NCBI RefSeq assembly: GCF_001653755.1
Contig: NZ_CP015125.1
Span: 2,489,501-2,553,500, forward strand
DNA: 64,000 nt
DNA from: Dokdonia donghaensis DSW-1
GTDB lineage: Bacteria > Bacteroidota > Bacteroidia > Flavobacteriales > Flavobacteriaceae
Direction of reading: 5' to 3'
Position numbers and translations under genes: made by a program. Position 1 is the stretch's first letter, and each line of letters starts with the position of its first letter. A model generated the notes under the pieces. It searched no databases and was not told where the DNA came from. It worked only from the letters and a program-made list of their open reading frames with translations. Positions 35,245 to 45,249 of this stretch are shown here, piece by piece.

Positions 35245-37059
35245 ATGAGCACAGAAACAACAAAAAATGATATCCTACGCGGTGGTCAATTTATCGTAAA
35301 GGAAACGGCTTGTGAAGATGTCTTCACAATGGAAGATCTTAATGAAGAGCAAAAGATGATGCGTGAATCTACAAGAGAGTTTGTAGACCGTGATCTTTGG
35401 GCACACTGGGAGCGTTTTGAAAAGAAAGATTATGCATACACAGAGGAGACTATGCGCAAAGCTGGTGAACTAGGTTTACTAGGTGTTGCTGTACCAGAAG
35501 AGTATGATGGTCTTGGGATGGGATTTGTATCTACAATGCTTGTTTGTGATTACATTTCTGGAGCTACTGGATCTTTTAGTACTGCCTTTGGAGCACATAC
35601 TGGGATAGGTACAATGCCTATTACTCTTTATGGTAACGAAGAGCAAAAGAAGAAATATGTACCAAAACTTGCTACTGGTGAGTGGTTTGGAGCATACTGT
35701 CTTACAGAGCCTAGTGCAGGATCTGATGCAAACTCTGGAAAAACAAAGGCCGTTCTATCTGAAGATGGAAAGAGCTACAAGATTTCTGGACAAAAAATGT
35801 GGATTTCTAACGCTGGTTTCTGTAACCTATTTATCGTTTTTGCTAGAATAGAAGATGATAAAAACATTACAGGATTTATCGTAGAAAATGATCCTTCTAA
35901 TGGAATCACACTAGGTGAAGAAGAAAAGAAGCTAGGTATACACTCCTCTTCTACGCGTCAAGTATTCTTTAACGATACTGTAGTACCTGTAGAGAATATG
36001 CTTTCTGAGCGTGGTAATGGTTTTAAAATCGCGATGAACGCACTTAACGTAGGTCGTATTAAACTTGCAGCTGCTTGTCTTGATGCACAGAGACGTGTGA
36101 TAAACGAAGCTGTAACGTATGCAAAAGAGCGTGTACAGTTTAAAACACCTATTGTAAACTTTGGAGCAATTAAGCAAAAACTTGCGCTTATGGCTACAAA
36201 CGTATATGTAGATGAGTCTGCATCTTACCGTGCTGCAAAAAACATTGAAGATCGTATCGCTATGCGTCAGGCAGAAGGTAACACACATCAAGAGGCAGAG
36301 CTTAAAGGTGTTGAGGAGTATGCTATAGAGTGTTCTATCCTTAAAGTTGCAGTATCTGAAGACGTACAGAATACTACAGATGAAGGTATCCAGATTTTTG
36401 GAGGAATGGGCTTCAGTGCAGACACTCCTATGGAGTCTGCTTGGCGTGATGCACGTATCTCTCGTATCTATGAAGGTACAAACGAGATTAACCGTATGCT
36501 CGCTGTAGGTATGATGGTAAAGAAAGCAATGAAAGGACACGTAGACTTTATGGGACCAGCAATGGCCGTAAAGGATGAACTTATGGGTATCCCTTCTTTT
36601 GACACTCCAGATTACTCTGAGACACTTTCTGAAGAGAAAGCACTTATCAAGAGCCTTAAGAAAGTATTCCTTATGGTTGCAGGATCTGCAGCTCAAAAGT
36701 TTGGAACAGAGCTAGAGAAAAATCAGCAACTACTTATGGCAGCTGCAGATATTCTTATAGAAATCTATATGGCAGAGAGTGCTATACTGCGTACTGAGAA
36801 AAACATTAAGCGCACTGGTCTAGAGAGTCAAGCAACACAAGTTGCAATGTCTCAACTATACCTATTTAACGCTGTAGATATCATCCAGACTAAAGCAAAA
36901 GAAGCTATTATCTCTTTTGCCGAAGGTGATGAGCAACGTATGATGCTTATGGGACTTAAACGTTTTACAAAGTATACAAACCAGCCTAATGTAATCGCAC
37001 TGCGCAACCAGATTGCTGCAGATGTTGAAGAAAATGGCAAATACCGCTTTGACGGATAA
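35245..37059 (+). CDS. Acyl-CoA dehydrogenase
   Basis: A 604-residue FAD enzyme that introduces the first double bond in beta-oxidation. Flavin and substrate motifs: AYCLTEPSAGSDANS (near residue 155), WISNAGFCNLF, FGAIKQKLALMATNVY and the catalytic glutamate loop RISRIYEGTNEINRM (near 415). A helical C-terminal extension of about 170 residues follows, as in VLCAD-type and Bacillus FadE-like enzymes, which favours long-chain substrates. It completes the MarR-FadN-thiolase-dehydrogenase cluster and is followed by a terminator. Confidence 0.95.
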   Translation: MSTETTKNDILRGGQFIVKETACEDVFTMEDLNEEQKMMRESTREFVDRDLWAHWERFEKKDYAYTEETMRKAGELGLLGVAVPEEYDGLGMGFVSTMLVCDYISGATGSFSTAFGAHTGIGTMPITLYGNEEQKKKYVPKLATGEWFGAYCLTEPSAGSDANSGKTKAVLSEDGKSYKISGQKMWISNAGFCNLFIVFARIEDDKNITGFIVENDPSNGITLGEEEKKLGIHSSSTRQVFFNDTVVPVENMLSERGNGFKIAMNALNVGRIKLAAACLDAQRRVINEAVTYAKERVQFKTPIVNFGAIKQKLALMATNVYVDESASYRAAKNIEDRIAMRQAEGNTHQEAELKGVEEYAIECSILKVAVSEDVQNTTDEGIQIFGGMGFSADTPMESAWRDARISRIYEGTNEINRMLAVGMMVKKAMKGHVDFMGPAMAVKDELMGIPSFDTPDYSETLSEEKALIKSLKKVFLMVAGSAAQKFGTELEKNQQLLMAAADILIEIYMAESAILRTEKNIKRTGLESQATQVAMSQLYLFNAVDIIQTKAKEAIISFAEGDEQRMMLMGLKRFTKYTNQPNVIALRNQIAADVEENGKYRFDG

Positions 37060-37131
37060 TATATATTTTTAAGTCACTAAAACTATGTGTACTAGATTAC
37101 GTATTGAAAATGACTTAAATATATATGTATT

Positions 37132-37147
37132 CGCTTGCGCGAAAATT
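37132..37147. repeat. Degenerate copy of the dispersed palindrome
   Basis: CGCTTGCGCGAAAATT, four mismatches, in the usual intergenic position. Confidence 0.5.
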
Positions 37148-37159
37148 TAATATCAACAG

Positions 37160-37190
37160 AAGCCACTTCCCTACCGAAGTGGCTTTTTTT
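37160..37190 (+). terminator. Rho-independent terminator of the beta-oxidation operon
   Basis: AAGCCACTTC and GAAGTGGCTT form a perfect 10-bp stem with a 6-nt loop and a T-run. Confidence 0.93.
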
Positions 37191-37239
37191 GTACCCTACT
37201 ACTACAACGATTTCGTAACACAACAACCTAATTTATATA

Positions 37240-40200
37240 ATGAAAATTAAAAAAGTCCTCGTAGCAAATCGCGGGGAAATTGCTATTAGAGTACTACGTG
37301 CTTGTACAGAACTTAATATTGCAACCGTAGCTGTCTACACTTATGAAGATAGATACTCACAACATCGCAACAAAGCAGATGAGTCTTACCAGATAGGAGC
37401 AGATAATGAACCGCTCAAACCTTATTTAGATATGGATCAAATCATTGATCTAGCAAAATCTAAAAATGTAGATGCCATTCACCCCGGATACGGCTTCTTA
37501 TCTGAAAACTCAGAATTTGCAAGAAGATGTGCAAAAAACGGTATCATCTTTATAGGTCCTGAGCCAGAAGTAATGGATGCACTAGGTGATAAAATCACCG
37601 CAAAAAAAGTAGCACAATCTTGTGGAGTACCTATAATAGAGAGTAATAAAAAAGCCTTAAATTCACTAGAAACTGCCCTAAGTGAAGCTGGAAAAATAGG
37701 ATACCCAGTAATGCTCAAAGCTGCCTCTGGTGGCGGTGGTCGCGGTATGCGCATCATACGTAAGGAAGAAGATTTACAGCTTAGTTTTGACTCTGCACGT
37801 AATGAGGCGCTCAACTCTTTTGGCGATGATACAATGTTTCTTGAGAAGTATGTAGAAAACCCAAAACATATAGAAGTACAAATAGTAGCAGACACACACG
37901 GTAATATAAGACACCTTTATGAACGTGATTGCTCTGTACAACGCAGGCACCAGAAGGTGGTAGAGATGGCTCCTTCATATAACCTATCACAAACGCTACG
38001 CGATAACCTTTATAAGTATGCTGTAGCTATTGCTACAGAGATAAATTATAACAACATAGGTACCGTAGAGTTTCTCGTAGATGCAGATGATAATATATAT
38101 TTCATCGAGGTTAACCCTCGTATACAAGTAGAGCACACAGTAACAGAAATGGTTACAGGTATTGACCTTGTAAAGACACAAATCTTTGTGTCTGGCGGTT
38201 ATAAACTATCAGATAAGCAGATAAAGATTTATGGACAAGAGTCTATAGGTACTTACGGTTTTGCCATACAGTGTAGACTTACCACAGAAGATCCTACTAA
38301 TAAATTTACACCAGATTACGGAAAGATAACAACCTACCGTAGCGCCTCTGGTATGGGTATACGTCTAGATGCTGGTAGCATTTATCAAGGGTATAAAGTG
38401 AGTCCGTTTTTTGATTCGATGCTTGTAAAAGTATCTGCTCACGGTAGAACGCTGGATGGTGCAATACGTAAGATGGTGCGCGCCTTAAAAGAATTTAGGA
38501 TACGTGGTGTAGAGACCAACATTCATTTTCTTCAAAATGTCATACAGACAGACGTTTTTAAAAATGGAGAGACCACGGTAAATTTCATTCAGAATACTCC
38601 TTCCCTATTTAATATTAAACTTTCTCAAGATCGTACCTCTAAGGTTGTTCAGTTTCTGGCAGATGTGAGTGTAAATGGTAATAGTGATGTAAAAACAAAA
38701 GATCCAAAAAAGGTATTTACAAACCCTAAGGTGCCACTTTACAGCCTGTCTGATCCGTTTCCAAAAGGGACAAAAGATATGCTTACAGAGCTAGGTCCAG
38801 AGGCATTTTGTAAGTGGTTACTAGAGGAGAAAAAAATACACTTTACAGATACCACAATGCGTGACGCACACCAGTCTTTACTGGCAACGCGTATGCGCTC
38901 TTATGATATGCTCAAAGTAGCATCTAGCTTTGCAAAAAACCACCCTAACACCTTTAGTATGGAAGTATGGGGAGGTGCAACCTTTGATGTATGTATGCGA
39001 TTCTTACACGAGAGCCCTTGGACACGTTTACGAGAGTTACGCAAGGCAGTACCTAACATCTTGTTCCAGATGCTCCTTCGTGGATCTAATGGTGTGGGTT
39101 ACAAAGCATATCCAGATAACCTTATTGAAAAGTTTGTAGAGAAGTCTTGGGAGAATGGTGTAGACCTCTTCCGTATTTTTGACTCTCTTAACTGGGTAAA
39201 AGCAATGGAACCTAGTATACAATACGTGCGTAATCTTACAGGAGGAATAGCCGAAGGTGCCATAAGTTATACGGGAGATATTCTAGATACTAAGCAAACT
39301 AAGTACAACCTCAAGTACTACACACAACTTGCAAAAGATCTAGAAAATGCTGGGGCACATATGATTGCCATTAAGGATATGGCAGGATTATTAAAACCAT
39401 ATGCCGCGACAGAACTTGTTACAGCGCTTAAGGACACGGTAAATGTACCTATACACCTGCACACGCACGACACGTCTTCTTTACAAACAGCTACTTACCT
39501 CAAGGCCATTGAGGCAAATGTAGATGTGGTAGATGTAGCTCTAGGAGGACTTTCTGGATTAACTTCACAACCTAACTTTAATGCTGTAGTAGAGATGCTT
39601 AAGTATCAAGATAGAGAACACTCGTTTGATATGGAAAAACTCAATCAGTTTTCTAATTATTGGGAAGATACGCGTGAGCTCTACTACCCTTTTGAGTCTG
39701 GGCTTAAAGCCGGAACGGCAGAAGTCTTTCAGCACGAGATACCAGGTGGGCAGTACTCAAACTTGCGCCCACAAGCAACTGCCTTAGGCCTTGCAGATAG
39801 ATTTACAGAGGTAAAGAAGATGTATGCCGCTGTAAATAAAATGTTTGGCAACCTAGTAAAGGTTACGCCTAGCTCTAAGGTAGTAGGCGATATGGCCATT
39901 TTTATGGTGACCAATAACCTCACACCAGAAGATGTGATGGAGCGTGGTGATACCATTTCCTTCCCAGAGTCTGTTATAAACTTCTTTAAAGGAGATCTTG
40001 GTCAGCCAGTAGGTGGTTTCCCAAAAAAGCTACAAGCCATTATTTTAAAAAATAAAGAAGCTTATACAGATAGACCTAATGCACACCTGGCGCCAGTAGA
40101 TTTTGATAAGGAGTACAAAACCTTTACAGAGACCTTCCAAAAAGGGTTTACCAGGCCACTGGAGATGGAAGATTTTCTCTCATATATGCTGTACCCTAAG

Positions 40201-40692
40201 GTTTTTGAGCAAGCACACGAAAACTATAAGAAATACGGTAACCTAGCCCTAGTACCTACTAAGAATTTCTTCTTTGGTATGAAACTAGGAGAAGAAACAC
40301 TTATTGAGCTAGAACCTGGAAAAACGGTTATCATCAAGTTACTCTCTATTGGTATTCCTAATGATGAGGGGATGCGCACGGTATTCTTTAAAGTAAATGG
40401 AGAAAACCGTTTTGTAGAGGTACACGACACTTCCCTTAATATCAAAAAGGTTGAAAACGTAAAAATCGATCCAGATAATGAAAACCACATAGGTGCTCCA
40501 TTACAAGGCTCTCTTTACAAGGTACTGGTCAAAAAAGGACAAGAAGTCAAAGAAAACGACCCACTTTTTATAATAGAAGCTATGAAAATGGAAACTACCG
40601 TGGTTGCCTTTAAAGATGGTACTGTACAATCTATAATCGTGACAGATGGAACAATGGTGTCTCAAGATGATCTCGTTGTAACTCTTGAATAA
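37240..40692 (+). CDS. pyc: Pyruvate carboxylase
   Basis: A 1150-residue single-chain biotin enzyme making oxaloacetate from pyruvate, bicarbonate and ATP. Domains in order: biotin carboxylase (residues 1-450; ANRGEIAIRVLRA, ATP-grasp loop KAASGGGGRGMRII, FIEVNPRIQVEHTVTEM), carboxyltransferase (about 530-810; TTMRDAHQSLLATRMR, metal ligands in HLHTHDTS), PYC tetramerisation region, and a C-terminal biotinyl domain with EAMKMET (biotinylated Lys near residue 1117). Length is that of full alpha-type Pyc. It is monocistronic with its own terminator. Together with Ppc it gives redundant CO2-fixing anaplerosis. Confidence 0.97.
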   Translation: MKIKKVLVANRGEIAIRVLRACTELNIATVAVYTYEDRYSQHRNKADESYQIGADNEPLKPYLDMDQIIDLAKSKNVDAIHPGYGFLSENSEFARRCAKNGIIFIGPEPEVMDALGDKITAKKVAQSCGVPIIESNKKALNSLETALSEAGKIGYPVMLKAASGGGGRGMRIIRKEEDLQLSFDSARNEALNSFGDDTMFLEKYVENPKHIEVQIVADTHGNIRHLYERDCSVQRRHQKVVEMAPSYNLSQTLRDNLYKYAVAIATEINYNNIGTVEFLVDADDNIYFIEVNPRIQVEHTVTEMVTGIDLVKTQIFVSGGYKLSDKQIKIYGQESIGTYGFAIQCRLTTEDPTNKFTPDYGKITTYRSASGMGIRLDAGSIYQGYKVSPFFDSMLVKVSAHGRTLDGAIRKMVRALKEFRIRGVETNIHFLQNVIQTDVFKNGETTVNFIQNTPSLFNIKLSQDRTSKVVQFLADVSVNGNSDVKTKDPKKVFTNPKVPLYSLSDPFPKGTKDMLTELGPEAFCKWLLEEKKIHFTDTTMRDAHQSLLATRMRSYDMLKVASSFAKNHPNTFSMEVWGGATFDVCMRFLHESPWTRLRELRKAVPNILFQMLLRGSNGVGYKAYPDNLIEKFVEKSWENGVDLFRIFDSLNWVKAMEPSIQYVRNLTGGIAEGAISYTGDILDTKQTKYNLKYYTQLAKDLENAGAHMIAIKDMAGLLKPYAATELVTALKDTVNVPIHLHTHDTSSLQTATYLKAIEANVDVVDVALGGLSGLTSQPNFNAVVEMLKYQDREHSFDMEKLNQFSNYWEDTRELYYPFESGLKAGTAEVFQHEIPGGQYSNLRPQATALGLADRFTEVKKMYAAVNKMFGNLVKVTPSSKVVGDMAIFMVTNNLTPEDVMERGDTISFPESVINFFKGDLGQPVGGFPKKLQAIILKNKEAYTDRPNAHLAPVDFDKEYKTFTETFQKGFTRPLEMEDFLSYMLYPKVFEQAHENYKKYGNLALVPTKNFFFGMKLGEETLIELEPGKTVIIKLLSIGIPNDEGMRTVFFKVNGENRFVEVHDTSLNIKKVENVKIDPDNENHIGAPLQGSLYKVLVKKGQEVKENDPLFIIEAMKMETTVVAFKDGTVQSIIVTDGTMVSQDDLVVTLE

Positions 40693-40733
40693 GCCACCCC
40701 CTGCATCTCACTATTTTAAGTGAGATTCTCGGT

Positions 40734-40765
40734 AAAGCCGCCTCTTTGACAGGCGGCTTTTTTTG
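40734..40765 (+). terminator. Rho-independent terminator of pyc
   Basis: AAAGCCGCCT and AGGCGGCTTT pair over 10 bp with a 7-nt loop and T-run. A second 8-bp hairpin without a T-run (ATCTCACT/AGTGAGAT) precedes it at about 40705-40726. Confidence 0.92.
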
Positions 40766-40802
40766 TTCTCAATAGTACAATTATATTTATAGGGTATGAG
40801 TC

Positions 40803-40820
40803 CGCTTTCGCGAAAGCGTA
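40803..40820. repeat. Dispersed palindrome downstream of pyc
   Basis: Exact 16-bp core plus TA on the right, intergenic. Confidence 0.93.
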
Positions 40821-40944
40821 ATAAAACCCATCTCAAAAGTACCTTAACTTCATATTTACATCCGGCGTTAAATAAAACCTAATATCACCTAGGGAATAGG
40901 AATTATACAACACAACTTGTACTTTAAATTAAAACTAAATAGAT

Positions 40945-41946
40945 ATGAATACTACAAAAGTTATACTACTTAAAAATAGACCGAGCGGCAAACCGTCATC
41001 TAGTGATTTTGAATTTACAGAAGAGCAAGTGCCAGAAATAAATGATGGTGAGATACTCTTAGAAACTACATACGTCTCTGTAGATCCTTACCTAAGAGGA
41101 AGAATGCAAGATGCAAAATCTTACGTGCCGCCATTTGAGCTTAATAAGCCTATACACTCTGGTATAGTGGCAAAAGTTATAGCGACCAAAAATGACAACT
41201 TTAAAGAAGGAGATTATGTATCTGGGATGCTAGACTGGAAAGAGGTACAGAAATCTACTGGAGAAGAATTACACAAGGTATCAAAAGACAATGCTCCCCT
41301 ACCCGCATATCTTGGCACGCTAGGTATGACTGGTCTTACTGCATACTTTGGCCTTAAAGAAATAGGAAAACCCAAGGAAGGAGAAACCATACTCGTATCT
41401 GGTGCAGCAGGTGCCGTAGGAAGTATCGTAGGGCAAATAGCAAAAATAAAAGGCTGCCGTGTGGTAGGTGTTGCAGGCTCTGATGAAAAGATAGAAAAGC
41501 TAAAGAAAGATTTTGGCTATGACGATGGGTTCAATTACAACACAGAAGATGATCTAAACGCTGCTATACAGAGAACCTGCCCAGATGGTGTAGATGTATA
41601 CTGGGATAACGTGGGAGGAGAACTCTCAGACGCTGTATTTTTTAATATTAACCAGAAAGCACGTATTATAAACTGTGGTGCAATTGCCGTGTATAATGAC
41701 AATAAAGTCCCTACGGGTGTGAGTCCGCAGGTATTTTTAATTAAGAATAGTGCCTTAATGCAAGGATTTATAGTGTCTAATTATATGGATTCTTTTCCAG
41801 AAGGGGTACAGCAACTTAGTAAGTGGTACGGAGAAGGTAAACTGCACCACGAAGATACTATTGTAGAAGGTTTTGAAAATATACCGCAAGCGTTTATAGA
41901 CCTCTTTGATGGTAAAAACACCGGTAAGATGCTCGTAAAGATATAG
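40945..41946 (+). CDS. NADP-dependent MDR oxidoreductase (CurA / leukotriene B4 dehydrogenase type)
   Basis: A 333-residue zinc-independent medium-chain reductase acting on enone or enal double bonds with NADPH. The N-terminal catalytic domain contains VSVDPYLRGRMQDAKSYVPPF, a signature of the prostaglandin/leukotriene reductase branch. The Rossmann domain follows with VSGAAGAVGSIVGQIAKIKGC (near residue 155) and GVDVYWDNVGGE. There are no zinc-ligand cysteines. It is a single gene with its own terminator. The physiological substrate is unknown; detoxification of reactive carbonyls is a reasonable inference. Confidence 0.92.
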   Translation: MNTTKVILLKNRPSGKPSSSDFEFTEEQVPEINDGEILLETTYVSVDPYLRGRMQDAKSYVPPFELNKPIHSGIVAKVIATKNDNFKEGDYVSGMLDWKEVQKSTGEELHKVSKDNAPLPAYLGTLGMTGLTAYFGLKEIGKPKEGETILVSGAAGAVGSIVGQIAKIKGCRVVGVAGSDEKIEKLKKDFGYDDGFNYNTEDDLNAAIQRTCPDGVDVYWDNVGGELSDAVFFNINQKARIINCGAIAVYNDNKVPTGVSPQVFLIKNSALMQGFIVSNYMDSFPEGVQQLSKWYGEGKLHHEDTIVEGFENIPQAFIDLFDGKNTGKMLVKI

Positions 41947-41967
41947 CCGAGATAACACCTATTATTA

Positions 41968-42016
41968 TTACACCCCTATGTAAGGCACAATGTCATACAT
42001 AGGGGTGTAACTTTTT
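41968..42016 (+). terminator. Terminator of the MDR oxidoreductase gene
   Basis: TTACACCCCTATGTA and TACATAGGGGTGTAA form a perfect 15-bp stem with a 13-nt loop, followed by CTTTTT. Confidence 0.9.
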
Positions 42017-42075
42017 GTGCAAAATAGAGCGACTAAGGGGTATTAAAATTATCTTCGCAGCAGATACTAGTTTTA

Positions 42076-43023
42076 ATGAGTTACCACCTCCTTTCTTCGC
42101 CCTTGCAGGGCTTTACAGATTTTCGTTTTCGCAATGCACAACAAAAATATTTTGGAGGTATAGACACTTACTATGCTCCTTACATACGACTTAATAAAAA
42201 ACAAGTCATAAAAGGCTCTTACCAGCGAGACTTAAATCCAGAAGTAAACACATCGCTAGAGGTCATCCCGCAAGTAATGACGGCAGACCCAGATGACTTT
42301 ATTTTTGTGATTAAATATATACAGTCGCTAGGTTATAAAGAACTTAACTGGAATCTAGGCTGTCCCTACCCTATGGTCACAAAAAGCGGTATGGGATCTG
42401 GACTTATTTGCAATACAGAAAAGATAGACCATATACTAGATAGGGCGCATACAGAGACAGATGTTACCATCTCAATGAAAATGCGACTGGGCTATGAAAG
42501 TCCAGAAGAGATTATTAATTCTTTTCCTATTCTTGAAAAATACCCGCTTAAGAGTGTGGCTATACACGCACGTCTAGGTAAGCAACTATATAAAGGCGGG
42601 GTAGACCTTGAGGGCTTTCAAAAATGTATAGACACGGCAAAACACAAATTATACTACAACGGTGATATCACAACGGTAGCACAGTTTAGAAAAATGAGAG
42701 AGCGCTTCCCATCTATCGAGCATTTTATGATAGGTCGCGGTCTTATTGCAGATCCTTTTTTACCTAGTATGATTAAGGCAGATACTACTGTCTACCCAGA
42801 AAATAGGTGGGCAATTTTTAGAGAATTTCACGATGAGATTTATGCACAATATGATGCTGCCCTCTCCGGTCCCACACCTATCAAAATGAAAATGCAAGGC
42901 TTCTGGGAGTTTTTTGCACAGGCTACACATAACCCACAAAAGGTTTTTAAGGCTATAAAAAAAGCAAGTAACCCGGTAAAGTATCAAAAAGCCGTAGGAG
43001 AAATAATAGCAGCACAACGGTAG
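42076..43023 (+). CDS. tRNA-dihydrouridine synthase (Dus family)
   Basis: A 315-residue FMN enzyme reducing uridine to dihydrouridine in tRNA. The barrel begins SSPLQGFTDFRFRNAQ. The catalytic Cys is in NWNLGCPYPMVTKSGMGSGL (near residue 97), with IHARLGKQLYKG and the phosphate-binding MIGRGLIADPFL later. The sequence is of the DusC-like branch found in Bacteroidetes rather than DusA. It lies 48 bp before the radical SAM gene. The exact uridine target cannot be assigned. Confidence 0.92.
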   Translation: MSYHLLSSPLQGFTDFRFRNAQQKYFGGIDTYYAPYIRLNKKQVIKGSYQRDLNPEVNTSLEVIPQVMTADPDDFIFVIKYIQSLGYKELNWNLGCPYPMVTKSGMGSGLICNTEKIDHILDRAHTETDVTISMKMRLGYESPEEIINSFPILEKYPLKSVAIHARLGKQLYKGGVDLEGFQKCIDTAKHKLYYNGDITTVAQFRKMRERFPSIEHFMIGRGLIADPFLPSMIKADTTVYPENRWAIFREFHDEIYAQYDAALSGPTPIKMKMQGFWEFFAQATHNPQKVFKAIKKASNPVKYQKAVGEIIAAQR

Positions 43024-43036
43024 TAAGATATTAAAC

Positions 43037-43044
43037 TATCTTTG
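43037..43044 (+). promoter_or_regulatory. Putative -7 element before the radical SAM gene
   Basis: TATCTTTG matches TAnnTTTG; no clear TTG is present 19-20 bp upstream. It helps decide the start of the next gene in favour of 43072. Confidence 0.35.
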
Positions 43045-43071
43045 CAACTCACAAAAGATCCTCTCAATCTA

Positions 43072-45249
43072 TTGGAAGACGTATTACTCATAACACCACC
43101 CTTTACACAGCTCAACACGCCATACCCGGCAACAGCATACATAAAAGGGTTTCTTAATACTATAGATATCACAAGCTACCAGATGGATCTAGGTATTGAG
43201 GTAATACTTAATGTATTTACCAGTGATAGTTTTCAAGAAATATTTGATAGTGTAAAAACACAAGATCTAGCACTCTCAGAAAATGCACAGCGCATACTCG
43301 CACTTAGCTCACAGTACGTGCAACCGCTAGATGAAGTAATTGCCTTCTTGCAAGGCAAAAACCAGACGCTTGCTAGGCAAATTTGCACAGATAACTTCTT
43401 ACCGCGTGCCTCTCGCTTTGAACAACTAGATGATCTCTCTTGGGCTTTTGGTGAGATGGGAATGCAAGACAAAGCAAAGCATCTTGCTACTTTGTATCTA
43501 GAAGATTTATCAGATTTTCTAGTAGAATGTGTGGACCCAAATTTTGGTTTTAGTAGATATGCAGAACGTCTAGGTCAAAGCGCAAATAACTTTGACGAAT
43601 TATATAACGAGTTACAGCAAGAACTCACATATATAGATGAGATAACAATTGGGTTGCTAGAAGCCCGCCTTCGCGAAAGCGTTCCAAAACTAGTACTACT
43701 CTCAGTACCTTTTCCCGGAAATTTATACAGCGCCCTGAGATGTGGTGCTTACATCAAAAAAAATTACCCGGAAGTAAAAGTGGCTATGGGCGGTGGATTT
43801 CCTAACACAGAGCTGCGCTCTATTACAGATACCAGAGTTTTTGAGTTTATAAATTTTATCACGCTAGATGATGGTGAGCTACCCGTTGCATTGCTCATAG
43901 ATGCCGTGATACATAAAGTTGAAAACCCCACCTACAAGCGTACTTTTCTCATAGAAAACAGTGCTGTGGTTTATAAAAATAACACAGCAAGACAAGATTA
44001 TAAGCAAGCACAAGTAGGAACTCCAGATTATAATGACTTGCTACTAGACAAGTATATCTCTGTGATAGAGATTGTAAACCCTATGCACAGCCTCTGGAGC
44101 GATGGTAGGTGGAACAAACTCACAATGGCACACGGCTGCTACTGGGGTAAGTGCACTTTTTGTGATATCTCACTAGACTACATTAAGATTTATGAACCCG
44201 TTGCGGCACGCACGCTTGTAAATCGTATGGAAGCGCTTATCGCTCAAACGGGTGAAAACGGTTTTCACTTTGTAGATGAAGCCGCACCTCCGGCTCTTAT
44301 GAAGGCCGTTGCATTAGAAATACTGCGCAGAGGACTTGTAGTAACTTGGTGGACAAATATTAGGTTTGAAAAAAACTTTACTGCAGATCTATGTTTATTA
44401 CTTAAAGAGTCTGGATGTATTGCCGTCTCTGGAGGGCTTGAGGTAGCTTCAGACAGGCTACTTAAACTTATAGATAAAGGCGTGACAGTTGCCCAAGTTG
44501 CACAAGTTACTCGCAACTTTACAGCGGCAAATATTATGGTACACTCCTACCTTATGTATGGATATCCTACACAGACGTTACAAGAAACGGTAGATAGCCT
44601 TGAGATGGTGAGACAGCTCTTCGAGCTAGGAATTATACAATCTGGATTTTGGCACCAGTTTGCGCTTACAGCTCACAGCCCAGTGGGACAAGATCCAGAG
44701 GCATATGGCGTGACACCCCATTATAACGAGATTACCTTTGCAAATAATGATGTAGACTTTACAGATAGTACAGGGATAGACCACTCGAGCTTTAGCTACG
44801 GACTCAAGAAATCGCTCTTTAATTATATGCACGGTATAGGCTTTGAGATGCCGTTACAAGACTGGTTTGACTTTACTATTCCAGCATCTACTATAGATCC
44901 ATATTACATAGAAGACTGTCTTAATACAGAAACAGACTTAAAGGTAAAGCCTACCGCAAAAATAGTTTGGATAGGTACAATGCCTATCGTGAGTTACTTC
45001 TCAAAGAAAAAGAGACAGCTTGCCACGCTCCTATTTCACACCACGAGTGATGAGTTTACGATTACTCTCAGTGAGGAAGAAGCGAGATGGGTTATTGCTA
45101 TACTACCGGCTCTAAGCCCTCAGAGTGAGCAGTTAATGACTTTCTCAAAACTTAAAAACTCGTATGAAGAACAATTTGAGCACTTTGAGCTTTTTTGGTT
45201 TTCAAAACCTATAGAGACACTTAAAGAAATAGGCCTATTAGTACTGTAA
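43072..45249 (+). CDS. B12-binding-type radical SAM protein
   Basis: A radical SAM enzyme of 725 residues if it starts at TTG 43072, giving (M)EDVLLITPPFTQL, the usual N-terminus for this group. A TTG at 43042 would add ten residues but lies inside a TATCTTTG -7-like box. The N-terminal half contains a cobalamin-binding-like fold (NTPYPATAYIKGFL, KVAMGGGFPNTE). The iron-sulfur motif is HGCYWGKCTFCD, with C-x4-C-x2-C spacing rather than the usual C-x3-C-x2-C. Downstream are VTWWTNIRFE, SGGLEVASDRLLKLIDKG and YGYPTQTLQ, as in the Elp3/MiaB-like fold. The reaction is unknown. Residues 199-203 (RLRES) are palindrome-derived. Confidence 0.85.
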   Translation: MEDVLLITPPFTQLNTPYPATAYIKGFLNTIDITSYQMDLGIEVILNVFTSDSFQEIFDSVKTQDLALSENAQRILALSSQYVQPLDEVIAFLQGKNQTLARQICTDNFLPRASRFEQLDDLSWAFGEMGMQDKAKHLATLYLEDLSDFLVECVDPNFGFSRYAERLGQSANNFDELYNELQQELTYIDEITIGLLEARLRESVPKLVLLSVPFPGNLYSALRCGAYIKKNYPEVKVAMGGGFPNTELRSITDTRVFEFINFITLDDGELPVALLIDAVIHKVENPTYKRTFLIENSAVVYKNNTARQDYKQAQVGTPDYNDLLLDKYISVIEIVNPMHSLWSDGRWNKLTMAHGCYWGKCTFCDISLDYIKIYEPVAARTLVNRMEALIAQTGENGFHFVDEAAPPALMKAVALEILRRGLVVTWWTNIRFEKNFTADLCLLLKESGCIAVSGGLEVASDRLLKLIDKGVTVAQVAQVTRNFTAANIMVHSYLMYGYPTQTLQETVDSLEMVRQLFELGIIQSGFWHQFALTAHSPVGQDPEAYGVTPHYNEITFANNDVDFTDSTGIDHSSFSYGLKKSLFNYMHGIGFEMPLQDWFDFTIPASTIDPYYIEDCLNTETDLKVKPTAKIVWIGTMPIVSYFSKKKRQLATLLFHTTSDEFTITLSEEEARWVIAILPALSPQSEQLMTFSKLKNSYEEQFEHFELFWFSKPIETLKEIGLLVL
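43666..43681. repeat. Dispersed palindrome variant in radical SAM gene
   Basis: CGCCTTCGCGAAAGCG, one mismatch, read as R-L-R-E-S. Confidence 0.85.

Noticed and set aside
35932..36696. 254-residue minus-strand ORF opposite the acyl-CoA dehydrogenase
   Set aside because: It is Cys/His/Tyr-rich, has no family pattern and lies wholly antisense to a clearly conserved gene.
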